From CAYHOI01 sp964358175 (GTDB lineage Bacteria > Margulisbacteria > Riflemargulisbacteria > GWF2-35-9), in NCBI GenBank assembly GCA_964358175.1, contig CAYHOI010000045.1, forward strand, positions 1 through 14,663: a stretch of 14,663 nucleotides of DNA. The letters are read 5' to 3'. Positions within the stretch are counted from its first letter, which is position 1. Each line of letters opens with the position of its first letter. This document shows positions 8,701-14,663 of the stretch, one piece after another. Position numbers and translations under genes: made by a program. Under the pieces are notes generated by a model. The model was not told where the DNA came from. It made no database searches and saw nothing but the letters and a program-made list of their open reading frames with translations.

Positions 8701-9912
8701 GATTTCATCTATTTTATATCCTTCAAGCAAATGAGTTTCTTGGAATAGCACCAGAAATTGGGAAATGGCTCTTTTGAGTCCAAGTGCCTTTTTGTTGTAA
8801 ACAGACAAAGCACCCAGATGATCAAAGAATCTATCAATATCTGAAAGGTTCTCCTGGATAGTGTTTAAATATGTCTTGATTTTATTTTTAAGACAGTCAA
8901 ATGATTTTGATTCAGAGTCATCTCTACTAATTGCATAGTAGGAGCATCGAAAATGAGATTTCCCATTTAGTAAATGAAAAAGAAAACTCTCCCTAATATC
9001 AAAATCATTTAGACGATTGCAACGAGGCTTCAAAATTTCATCAATTGCATTAAAAGTAGCTTCTACTTTTTGAAATTGTTCGTCAAGTTGATGCGTATTT
9101 GGGTATTCCACCAGTGGAACGATCAAATCTTGACGATTCTTAATATCCTCTAACGTTTTGAGCGGGGAAAAGAATACTGCTTCAATAGAATTCAAAAGAT
9201 TAGGCTTAAGACCTGGAAATAAGTGATCCAAACACCCTCCTCCTCTGCGACCTTTAAACCCATAAGAGCTGTTAATTGTAACGGGGGCTTCATTTCCCTT
9301 ATTTTCAAGAAATGGACTTTCCCCAAATAGAATAAGATCAACAGCTACAAGCTGTAGAAACGAAATATCATGAAGGGCAATATGACAAAAAATACGATTT
9401 AAATACACCTTGAGCAACCTTGTTTCTTTGGGATCGGAGACCGTATTAAGCATCGATTCCGCAAGTTTGGCAATTTCCGAAAACGGCAGACTTTCTAGCT
9501 GTCCTAATGATTCACATAACGTGGGATTAGAACGAAAATTTCTTTCATAATGCTTTAGAAATGTTGCTAATCGACTATCGATTAGCCGATTCGTAAATGG
9601 ATTGACTGCAAAACAGTTTCGTTGCTTAATATGGTCATCTTGGAGTTCGAAAAACCTGTTAACATCCCGCCCAAATTCAAAGCAATGATCTTCGTGACGT
9701 TTCATTTTAGCATACATGTCTTTAAGGAGTTCTGTTCTTTCCGGAGTAAAGAAAAATAGTAAAAATACCTCTTCTATGCTAAAGCCTTCATAAAGTTGGA
9801 TAATTTGGGGCAAAGATAATGTATGCGCTGAATGGATTCTAGGCCAGGCCCCATGAATGAGATTACGCAAAGATTTTGAAGTTCTGGTTATATTGATTAT
9901 CTTACGGTTCAT
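5764..9912 (-). CDS. Tandem MutS-like double-ATPase protein, 1382 residues
   Basis: This large cytoplasmic protein appears to contain two MutS-type halves in one chain. Module 1: lever/clamp-like helices with a MutS domain III-like segment SPLKTLEDIKNRQDLI (249-264), then Walker A GAGHSGKS (511-518), Walker B SIWYIDE (586-592) and an H-loop IATHND (622-627). A GSGDAHSFDIAEMREVPPLL segment (669-688) resembles the tail of the MutS ATPase domain (Ser-x-Gly-ile-x-Val-Ala). Module 2: PALSSEEILERQAMFGELV (790-808), long charged helices, Walker A GPNGSGKT (1197-1204), a MutS-like DRVNEQDGVLSASTNELEY stretch (1240-1258), Walker B PVFLGADE (1271-1278) and AHHHHD (1309-1314). Both ATPase cores look intact. 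No clear mismatch-reading domain is present. The start at 9912 has AAGGA seven bases upstream. Sampled 60-base lines give 32-37% GC against 42-53% in hom, S1 and ftsK. Family: MutS/ABC-type ATPase (confident). Tandem arrangement: strong inference. Function unknown; DNA-structure sensing or defence are possibilities only. Confidence 0.85.
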   Translation of the reverse strand: MNRKIINITRTSKSLRNLIHGAWPRIHSAHTLSLPQIIQLYEGFSIEEVFLLFFFTPERTELLKDMYAKMKRHEDHCFEFGRDVNRFFELQDDHIKQRNCFAVNPFTNRLIDSRLATFLKHYERNFRSNPTLCESLGQLESLPFSEIAKLAESMLNTVSDPKETRLLKVYLNRIFCHIALHDISFLQLVAVDLILFGESPFLENKGNEAPVTINSSYGFKGRRGGGCLDHLFPGLKPNLLNSIEAVFFSPLKTLEDIKNRQDLIVPLVEYPNTHQLDEQFQKVEATFNAIDEILKPRCNRLNDFDIRESFLFHLLNGKSHFRCSYYAISRDDSESKSFDCLKNKIKTYLNTIQENLSDIDRFFDHLGALSVYNKKALGLKRAISQFLVLFQETHLLEGYKIDEISSEEKTRFGEELTLRDKNYYASTMMLRARFNKSEIMYRTFESLEVSVKSIKVLLELSKMIKKEGWCKISFDAGAPFWYSQGWHIGKPKCVQVLNDSPEDASAIVYSGAGHSGKSFSGLQRDFLIRLGMQSIAYVPALRANLQKPLSGFSFYDCNTSSEDGLSAFQAEALRHVNNLEWMSTGSIWYIDEPYSTTAPIDQGWGIMNLVTQVHERGGKLVIATHNDIFIDEVVQRPNCCCYYFDITLIPDHKSASGYKLVPLYQMKKGSGDAHSFDIAEMREVPPLLISQARQYAKGELVLSQPKPLNYTTIKSYTESERLDISMKSSSISGFFPLLQNVEDPLFSLFSKDKDFDTASLLRNQRFATEGGELMVSRLQLLLSRMILNSPALSSEEILERQAMFGELVRDRTYMRFFKLLPELLGCEGVFRNLESHSEYGVNRAINPRRESDRKYQSPGERYSVMDDVFTTKMLAFIRITKTLTGGFDALEELEKNLTAWLTLFQDEEGKTEENAVKRALQPYWHFHKKEPLTQEDIKQINAKLQKLVHEVNIKNDDDLKELANNLVLECTRINELIPALPLQSIDIPAIEKDLRLIIHGGDPQLGSEKNVNTWEFSFDIRAAQEHVATALSLKPVIERNVDNLLQALSRLKSPYLKQLYNRFSDLITQIRSGEINAIPDYEKIKDQRKGRSHTGEYESRWATDYLSMTSMIRDDRRNDGRRGVFSTEMDYLGALCLFASMIDEQTMSPVNLNETGEILFTDLFSLFDSKAESKTNTLDMHRTDNNSLKECIQFLMGPNGSGKTYDVKVSVATLLCAMATGYGPFSSGSMPKMNQVIYFDRVNEQDGVLSASTNELEYWKEVWKILQSDGPVFLGADEIFHTIPPSYQAAFTASIASEILRTGQYAMIAHHHHDVVKWLHNQSPDLIKPYHFDFRINGDHITFFRKKVPGDAPSHAKEVVATLIAERKEIEAKKKKSSGLKY

Positions 9913-10242
9913 TTTATAGTCCTTCGTTCTTATTCTTTTACCAGTTATGTCCTTTTCTTAGGCTCTGCCTCCATTTATGCTATCAGTGTATTTACCATAT
10001 AATATATCGTACCGTTTTTCTGAAAATTGCAGGAAAATATATTGCTCTTTTTTCAATCTATCTATCAGCCACGAGTTTGCTGTGAAAATAATAAATACCG
10101 ATGTCATATTTGCATCTTAACATTCACGGGATACCAGCGAGAGAGGCTGTAGACATGGTTCATGAACCACGTCGAAGGCAACTACGGCGTGTCAGGACAT
10201 TGCTTCAGCAAAAACTGATAGCCGCATGATGCGGAGTTGGAA
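9913..10242. other. 330-base intergenic region between hom and the tandem-MutS gene
   Basis: The left part (about 9913-10120) is AT-rich and holds the ribosome site AAGGA (9920-9924) of the tandem-MutS gene. An AT-rich block around 9997-10009 could supply a -10 box on either strand, but no convincing -35 partner is visible. The right part is richer in GC. It contains a perfect 14-base palindrome TGGTTCATGAACCA (10156-10169) and a 42-codon open frame, 10101-10229 on the + strand. That frame has a basic, Arg-rich C-terminal half (EPRRRQLRRVRTLLQQK) but no ribosome site. I do not recognise it; it may be a remnant or chance. Confidence 0.5.
10210..10234 (-). terminator. Weak candidate terminator after hom
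   Basis: Read on the - strand just after the hom stop, CCGCATCATGCGG (10234-10222) forms a short perfect stem. It is followed seven bases later by five T (10214-10210). The stem is only five to six pairs and the T run is not adjacent, so this is a weak intrinsic terminator at best. If it works, it would separate hom transcription from the tandem-MutS gene downstream. Confidence 0.3.
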
Positions 10243-11496
10243 TTAAATCCCGACTCGAATAACGCTTCCGATCTCGCTAACCCCTTGAAGCTTTTGGATC
10301 TGCTCAACGGCTTTATTTTTGGCTCGTTCCGTCACCGTATGTGAAACGATCATCAGCTCCGCATCATCTCCTAAACCTTTTTGTACCGCATTCTTGATGC
10401 TGATATTGTTCTTTGCAAAAATACCCGCGATATCCGCGAGAACACCGGTCTTGTCCTTAACCCGAAATCGAAAATAATATTCCGACTCAATATGATCCGT
10501 GTGTTTAACTTTCACCGACGTGAGATTTGTGACCAGATAAGGAGTCCCGTTGATCAGATCCAGGATATCCGACCATACAGATGACGCCGTCGGAATACTT
10601 CCGGCTCCGCGTCCAAAAAACATCGCATCCCCAACAGAGTCACCCACAACATAAACCGCGTTAAAGACGCCATTCACCGAGGCCAACGGATGATGGTTAT
10701 CAAGCATGACAGGATGCACACGAAGCTCAAGTTCTCCATCCCCACCCATTCGAGCTATGGCAAGCAGTTTAATGGTCAGGTCCATTTCACGTCCATACAT
10801 CATGTCGCTAGCGGCAATCCCCGTTATCCCTTCCACCAAAATCTGACGATAGTCAATATGCGTATGAAACGCAACAGAAGCTAATACAGCCAATTTGTAC
10901 TGGCTATCATAACCGCCAACATCGGACTTCGGGTCGGCCTCTGCATACCCCAACTTTTGAGCTTCTTTTAGAACATCTTCGTAGGGAGCATTTTTCTCAT
11001 ACATCTGGGTCAAAATAAAATTTGTGGTTCCATTTACAATTCCGTAGATTCCTAGAATATGGTTAGGCGCGAGAGTGGTCATCAAGGGTTTAATCACCGG
11101 AATCGCGCCACCAACGGATGCTTCGAAAAGAATGTGAACACCGTTTTGCAAAGCAATCGCCAATAATTCACGGCCATGTTTAGCCATCACAAGCTTATTC
11201 GCTGTTACAACATGTTTTTTATGACGAAGGGCAGATTCTATCATGCTACGTGCAGGCTCCTCGCCGCCAATCAGCTCAACAACCACGCCAATATCTTCGG
11301 CCTCTGTGATCTCTTTCCAATTGGACGTCAGTTCGTAGCCGGAAAGATCATAAGGGCTTGCGGCGAAGTTCAAATCACAAATTCGCTTTAGCCTGAAGGG
11401 CTTCTTGGCTGCTATCAGCAAACGATCTCGATTGTGTTGATCAATGTGTACGACGCCTGATCCAACCGTCCCTACTCCGATAAGTCCAATATTCAT
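10243..11496 (-). CDS. hom: Homoserine dehydrogenase with ACT domain
   Basis: This 417-residue enzyme reduces aspartate semialdehyde to homoserine with NAD(P)H, the branch step to threonine and methionine. The N-terminus is a Rossmann fold with GLIGVGTVGSG (4-14). ANKLVMAKHG (99-108) carries the conserved Lys101. YAEADPKSDVGGYDSQYK (184-201) carries the substrate/catalytic residues Glu186, Asp197 and Lys201. GGAIPVIKPL and GIVNGTTNFIL are further family signatures. Residues about 340-417 form a C-terminal ACT domain, normally a threonine-feedback site. The length is typical of monofunctional Hom; no aspartate kinase is fused. Start 11496 has AAGGAGGAAG just upstream. The gene begins only 12 bases after the toxin gene, so it is probably last in an ftsK-antitoxin-toxin-hom transcript. 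No threonine attenuator is visible. Confidence 0.97.
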   Translation of the reverse strand: MNIGLIGVGTVGSGVVHIDQHNRDRLLIAAKKPFRLKRICDLNFAASPYDLSGYELTSNWKEITEAEDIGVVVELIGGEEPARSMIESALRHKKHVVTANKLVMAKHGRELLAIALQNGVHILFEASVGGAIPVIKPLMTTLAPNHILGIYGIVNGTTNFILTQMYEKNAPYEDVLKEAQKLGYAEADPKSDVGGYDSQYKLAVLASVAFHTHIDYRQILVEGITGIAASDMMYGREMDLTIKLLAIARMGGDGELELRVHPVMLDNHHPLASVNGVFNAVYVVGDSVGDAMFFGRGAGSIPTASSVWSDILDLINGTPYLVTNLTSVKVKHTDHIESEYYFRFRVKDKTGVLADIAGIFAKNNISIKNAVQKGLGDDAELMIVSHTVTERAKNKAVEQIQKLQGVSEIGSVIRVGI

Positions 11497-11508
11497 AGAA
11501 CTTCCTCC

Positions 11509-11772
11509 TTATTCGCCATAATGCGTCCACATGCGTAGCACCTTAATAGCCTTGTCTTCCTCAAGAACTTGGTAAACCAACCGATGCTGCAGGTTAATCC
11601 GCCTGGAAACGGCTCCCTTCAAATCTCCTTTAAGCATCTCATATCGAGGAGGAAACCGGTATGGATCCGCTTGAATCATTTCCAATAGTTTAATCGTTTT
11701 CTTCCTCAGTCCCGCTTGACTGATCCTTGCTGAATCTTTCTGAGCCTGCGAAGTATAATACAGGTTATACAT
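11509..11772 (-). CDS. yoeB: YoeB/Txe-type toxin (RelE superfamily mRNA interferase)
   Basis: This is an 87-residue toxin. The start at 11772 gives a TGATG overlap with the antitoxin stop and begins MYNLYYTSQAQKD. In-frame ATGs at 11799 and 11781 would add nine or three residues. It aligns well with E. coli YoeB (84 residues): YEMLKGDLKGAVSRRINLQHRLVYQV (44-69) matches the E46-R65 region, and the end THYGE matches the terminal His-Tyr. The catalytic residues Glu45, Arg64, His84 and Tyr85 are all present, so it is probably an active ribosome-dependent mRNA endonuclease. Expression is expected to be coupled to and held in check by the upstream antitoxin. Its position between ftsK and hom, with a 12-base gap to hom, suggests the pair was inserted into a housekeeping operon. 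Assignment to the YoeB/Txe group is confident. Confidence 0.93.
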   Translation of the reverse strand: MYNLYYTSQAQKDSARISQAGLRKKTIKLLEMIQADPYRFPPRYEMLKGDLKGAVSRRINLQHRLVYQVLEEDKAIKVLRMWTHYGE

Positions 11773-11987
11773 CAGTCCCATTTCAAGTTTTGGGTACACT
11801 TGCTCAAAGGAGTTTTCATTCCCTGAATAATCGACTCTTTTATCGACTTATTTTGACTCAAGTACGCAGTATCGGCATTTTTCTTTGCCTGCTGTTTGAG
11901 AAACTGCACATAATCAGCCAATTCTTCCAAATAGAAAGATGGCAACGAAAAAATTTCTCTCGTTAATTTATCTAACCTTTCTTCCAT
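11772..11987 (-). CDS. Putative antitoxin, DUF2281-like
   Basis: This 71-residue protein precedes the YoeB-type toxin and shares one base with it (TGATG), the normal antitoxin-first order. The N-terminal half, MEERLDKLTREIFSLP and YLEELADYVQFLKQQ (19-33), resembles DUF2281 antitoxins, which carry a helical LxELxDFVxFLK pattern. The C-terminal half (34-71) is polar and probably disordered until it wraps the toxin. YoeB is classically paired with YefM/Phd-fold antitoxins, so this partner type is a variation. A strong AAGGAGGAAG ribosome site overlaps the ftsK stop codon, 14 bases upstream. No separate promoter is evident. The family call is moderate; the antitoxin role rests mainly on gene order and overlap. 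Confidence 0.8.
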   Translation of the reverse strand: MEERLDKLTREIFSLPSFYLEELADYVQFLKQQAKKNADTAYLSQNKSIKESIIQGMKTPLSKCTQNLKWD

Positions 11988-12001
11988 GCTAGCTTCCTCC
12001 T

Positions 12002-14281
12002 TTAACCGTTCACTTTTCTGTTTTTCCCGTCTCCATCCGGCGCAGAAACAATGCCTGCTTCCTCCAACTGCTCCATAATCCTGGCCGCCCTATTATACCC
12101 AATTCGAAGTTTTCGTTGAATATAAGAAATGGAAGCAATGCGTGTCTGAAGTACGATATCTCTTGCCTCGCTGAAGAACTCATCCTCTCCCTCGTCATGC
12201 TCTCCGGAGGAAGAAGACTTAAGATCTTCCAGATCCTCAGGCTTCAAATTGACGACTTCTTGCAAGTACTCCGGCTTACCCTGCGCCTTCACGTGAGCAA
12301 CGATACTGTGCACTTCTTGGTCAGAAATAAAAACTCCTTGGACACGAATGGGCTGCATTGATCCAACCGGCTTATAGAGCATATCGCCCTTCCCCAAGAG
12401 CTTCTCCGCACCCATGCCGTCGAGAATCGTACGGCTATCAATCTGACTCGACACGGCAAAAGCGATACGAGACGGAACATTGGCCTTGATGAGACCCGTA
12501 ATCACGTCGACAGATGGACGTTGTGTGGCCACCACCAAATGTATTCCGACCGCACGAGCCATTTGAGATATTCTGGCAATGCTGGTTTCCACTTCCGCGG
12601 GAGCAGCTAGCATCATATCTGCGAGCTCATCAATAATCACCACGATGAATGAATGCTTTTGGGGAATAAAAAACTGAGACTTCTCCTCTTCGGGCATCGT
12701 TTCACGCCGTGCGATCATCTCCTCGATCTTCTCGTTGTAACTCTGGATATTGCGAACACCGAGCCTCGCCAACTCCTCGTACCGCTTTTCCATTTCACGC
12801 ACACACCACCGCAGGGTGACTGCAGCTTTTTTGGGATCAGTGACTACCGGAGCAATCAAGTGGGGGATATCGTCATAAACACTGAGCTCAACCCGTTTGG
12901 GGTCAATCATAATAAATCGAACAGTGGAGGGTGTATTACGAAGGATCAAACTGATCACAATGGAGTTAATACATACGGACTTCCCTGAACCAGTTGCTCC
13001 TGCCACGAGCAAGTGGGGCATTTTGCTAAGGTCAGAATACAGCGTCTTTCCATCCAAATCTTTTCCAAGTGCAATAAACAAGGGAGAACTGGAATATAGA
13101 AACCGTTCATCACGAGCCAATGGAAGCATACTCACCATATGGGTCGTATGGTTCGGAATTTCGATGCCTACAACTGATTTCCCTGGGATTGGAGCCTCGA
13201 TACGTACACCTTTTGCAGCCAAATTGAGGGCTATATCATCTGACAAATTCACAATTTTGCTAACTTTCACGCCAAAGCCCGGCTGCACCTCATAGCGAGT
13301 TACTGTCGGCCCCTGACTGGTCTGAAGCACACGTGCGTTGACCTTAAAGCTCTCTAATGTCTCCTCTAGCTTGCGAACAGTTTGCTTGATCTCCTCCTCG
13401 CGTTTTTGCACATGATCCTTTGGAACACGTACCTCTATAAGAAGCGACAAATCCGGCAGCTCAAAATCTTCCTCCCCAGGCGAAATTTGTCTTGCACGGT
13501 TTAAAGCCGGTTGTTTTGAAGGGACTTCTTTTTTGGATTGGACTAAAGTTTCCTGTTTGGACTCTGGAGATTCAGTGGATATCGTTTTTATAGGCTCTCT
13601 TCGGGAAACGGCTGCGATAGGAGAAGCGACTATCCGATCAGGAGACGCCTTTTCACTTTCTTTTCGCCCCACGCCAATGGAGCCGATAAGTCGGACTAGC
13701 CAGTCGGCAGCAATCACCACTCCTCGAATCGTATCAACGATAGTTACCTTAAAGATCATGAGTAAAGCCACCAGTATTGAAGCGATCAAAATGATTTTCA
13801 GTCCTGCAAATCCGAAGAATTTTCGCAAAAGATAAGCTCCCAAAAAGCCAATCAGCCCTCCGGGATGGGTTCCCAGAGGAAGAAGCGAAAAGGTGTCTAA
13901 TGCGGGAGGCTGTTGGGCTTCCAACATCATTAAATAGGCAAAGAAGCTGTACAACATACCAGGGATTCGACTGGTCTCACGAGTGTACTCTTTTCCAAAA
14001 AGCAAAATCAATCCCGTAATCCCCACAAAATAGGGCAGAAGATGTTTACCAGTTCCAATAAAAATATCAAACAGATAAACAAATACCAATTTCCCGATAA
14101 TACCCGTGGACTGAGCATATTGATTGCCCACAAACAAGAAGATCGCAAGAGCCACAATAATAATTCCTGTAATCTCGACATGGTGAGGATGATAGACAGG
14201 ATCAATAGGCTCCGGCTGTTGTTTTCTAGCACACATGGCGGATATTGTATCATAAAGCTCGCTGATGGACACGGCATCCAC
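12002..14281 (-). CDS. ftsK: DNA translocase FtsK/SpoIIIE
   Basis: This 759-residue septal DNA pump clears and sorts the chromosome terminus at division. The N-terminal part has about four to five membrane helices (roughly 36-54, 64-78, 82-96, 108-121, 141-152 and 160-178; not all need span). A charged linker follows (about 205-275). The motor then includes the alpha domain (about 285-390) and a beta domain with Walker A GATGSGKS (428-435), IDPKRVELSVY (459-469), Walker B IIDELAD (549-555) and ATQRPSVDVITGLIK (585-599). The C-terminal gamma winged helix (about 700-757) is present with RKLRIGYNRAARIMEQLEEAGIV, so KOPS-like guidance is expected. Length is near B. subtilis SpoIIIE (787), without the long E. 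coli linker. The longest frame starts with GTG at 14281 without a ribosome site. ATG at 14236 (codon 16) is an alternative, also without a clear site. It heads the antitoxin-toxin-hom cluster. Confidence 0.97.
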   Translation of the reverse strand: MDAVSISELYDTISAMCARKQQPEPIDPVYHPHHVEITGIIIVALAIFLFVGNQYAQSTGIIGKLVFVYLFDIFIGTGKHLLPYFVGITGLILLFGKEYTRETSRIPGMLYSFFAYLMMLEAQQPPALDTFSLLPLGTHPGGLIGFLGAYLLRKFFGFAGLKIILIASILVALLMIFKVTIVDTIRGVVIAADWLVRLIGSIGVGRKESEKASPDRIVASPIAAVSRREPIKTISTESPESKQETLVQSKKEVPSKQPALNRARQISPGEEDFELPDLSLLIEVRVPKDHVQKREEEIKQTVRKLEETLESFKVNARVLQTSQGPTVTRYEVQPGFGVKVSKIVNLSDDIALNLAAKGVRIEAPIPGKSVVGIEIPNHTTHMVSMLPLARDERFLYSSSPLFIALGKDLDGKTLYSDLSKMPHLLVAGATGSGKSVCINSIVISLILRNTPSTVRFIMIDPKRVELSVYDDIPHLIAPVVTDPKKAAVTLRWCVREMEKRYEELARLGVRNIQSYNEKIEEMIARRETMPEEEKSQFFIPQKHSFIVVIIDELADMMLAAPAEVETSIARISQMARAVGIHLVVATQRPSVDVITGLIKANVPSRIAFAVSSQIDSRTILDGMGAEKLLGKGDMLYKPVGSMQPIRVQGVFISDQEVHSIVAHVKAQGKPEYLQEVVNLKPEDLEDLKSSSSGEHDEGEDEFFSEARDIVLQTRIASISYIQRKLRIGYNRAARIMEQLEEAGIVSAPDGDGKNRKVNG

Positions 14282-14321
14282 GGGTGTGCTATCGTTTACT
14301 GGATCTCAAAGATTACCATTA

Positions 14322-14398
14322 GCGTCTGTAGCTCAGCTGGATAGAGCACTGGCCTCCGGAGCCAGGGGTCGGGGGTTCGAATCCCTTCAGGCGCACCA
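14322..14398 (+). tRNA. tRNA-Arg (anticodon CCG)
   Basis: The acceptor stem GCGTCTG (14322-14328) pairs with CAGGCGC (14388-14394) with one G-T wobble. The anticodon stem CTGGC/GCCAG (14349-14353/14361-14365) encloses CTCCGGA, with anticodon CCG at 14356-14358. The T arm GGGGG-TTCGAAT-CCCTT has two wobble pairs at its base. The discriminator is A14395 and CCA is encoded (14396-14398). It reads the arginine codon CGG. It is divergent from ftsK. Its last 19 bases are duplicated 178 bases downstream. Confidence 0.96.
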
Positions 14399-14486
14399 AT
14401 AACAAAGCCAAACTATATTCTTCCTATCCAGCAATACTCCTCTCCAAGCAATGTATGGGATGAGAACCCCCAAGGGGGGCGGCTAA
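14380..14486 (+). repeat. Direct repeat copy 1, starting inside tRNA-Arg
   Basis: This 107-base segment starts in the tRNA T arm (AATCCCTTCAGGCGCACCA) and runs through 3' flanking DNA to GGCGGCTAA. It matches 14558-14663 with two substitutions and one single-base gap. It contains a CCCCC-AA-GGGGG palindrome (14467-14478). A C-rich/G-rich hairpin directly after a tRNA could help terminate or process the transcript. Confidence 0.9.
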
Positions 14487-14557
14487 GCGCTTAACGAGGA
14501 CAAACAAAGTGCCCGACGAGTTTAGCGCTTGCACCGGAGGCACCTAGTGCCGAGGAC
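14487..14557 (+). repeat. Spacer between the direct repeats, with degenerate 38-base units
   Basis: This 71-base spacer completes a 178-base unit. AGCGCTT occurs at 14486-14492 and 14524-14530, and GTGCC at 14509-14513 and 14547-14551, both offset by 38 bases. CGAGGACAA recurs at 14495-14503 and 14551-14559. GGCAC-CTA-GTGCC (14539-14551) is a small inverted repeat. No coding potential is seen. The pattern suggests non-coding DNA built by repeated short duplications. Confidence 0.5.
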
Positions 14558-14663
14558 AATCCCTTCAGGCGCACCAATAACAAAACCAAACTATATCTTC
14601 CTATCCAACAATACTCCTCTCCAAGCAATGTATGGGATGAGAACCCCCAAGGGGGGCGGCTAA
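14558..14663 (+). repeat. Direct repeat copy 2, carrying a copy of the tRNA-Arg 3' end
   Basis: This 106-base second copy of 14380-14486 begins with the last 19 bases of tRNA-Arg, including CCA, but has no tRNA body in front. It ends exactly at the right edge of the window, at the same GGCGGCTAA where copy 1 leaves the repeat. The array may therefore continue, or an assembly may have stopped in it. Confidence 0.9.

Noticed and set aside
9590..9680. RFFELQDD (residues 86-93 of the tandem-MutS protein) resembles the mismatch-reading DFYELFYDD motif of MutS domain I.
   Set aside because: Only a short string matches, the surrounding residues do not follow domain I, and the position relative to the next domain is not convincing. 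I treat it as coincidence unless a structure prediction shows a domain I fold.
9913..10100. Clear sigma-70 promoter for the tandem-MutS gene at the AT-rich block near 9997-10009.
   Set aside because: Possible -10 boxes exist on both strands but no acceptable -35 hexamer at 16-18 bases could be found.
12897..13295. Open frame of 132 codons on the + strand inside ftsK.
   Set aside because: Antisense shadow of the conserved FtsK motor; the ftsK frame carries all the family motifs.
14380..14663. CRISPR array.
   Set aside because: Only two long (about 106-base) repeats with a repetitive spacer and a tRNA fragment; no short regular repeats and no cas genes.

Overview
The window looks like a piece of a Gram-negative bacterial chromosome of moderate GC. 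It carries housekeeping genes (S1-domain protein, Der, homoserine dehydrogenase, FtsK), two tRNA genes with encoded CCA ends, and exported proteins with bacterial signal peptides. The lineage cannot be fixed from this sequence. A four-S1-domain protein overlapping der, and the general gene style, would fit Nitrospirota or another deep-branching phylum, but that is a guess. The last 106 bases repeat a stretch lying 178 bases earlier, so the window may end where an assembly broke in a repeat.

Layout. Bases 1-674 hold a strong promoter, tRNA-Lys(UUU) and a small FixH/YtkA-like lipoprotein gene, all on the + strand. On the - strand from 2794 to 658 is a run of three genes: a DUF218/YdcF-like membrane protein, a periplasmic YceI-family protein, and an unusual protein joining a tyrosine-recombinase-like domain with a damaged active site to a membrane helix and a coiled coil. 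Divergent promoters near 2830-2928 separate this run from a + strand operon of an S1-domain protein and der, which overlap by one base.

From 9912 to 5764 (- strand) lies the most unusual gene. It encodes 1382 residues that I read as two consecutive MutS-like lever/clamp-plus-ATPase modules in one chain. Each module has its own Walker A, Walker B and H-loop, and there is no convincing mismatch-recognition domain. Sampled stretches of the gene are more AT-rich than its neighbours, and a 330-base AT-rich, mostly non-coding region lies upstream. Acquisition by transfer into a conserved neighbourhood is plausible.

Beyond it, still on the - strand and read from high to low coordinates, come ftsK, a toxin-antitoxin pair (DUF2281-like antitoxin plus YoeB-type toxin, stop and start overlapping) and hom. 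All are tightly spaced and probably co-transcribed. Divergent to ftsK is tRNA-Arg(CCG), followed by a 178-base tandem duplication that copies the 3' end of the tRNA.

Functionally, most of the window is translation/ribosome assembly (tRNAs, S1, Der), chromosome segregation (FtsK), Thr/Met biosynthesis (Hom) and envelope proteins. The two candidates for undescribed biology are the tandem-MutS protein and the membrane-anchored pseudo-recombinase.
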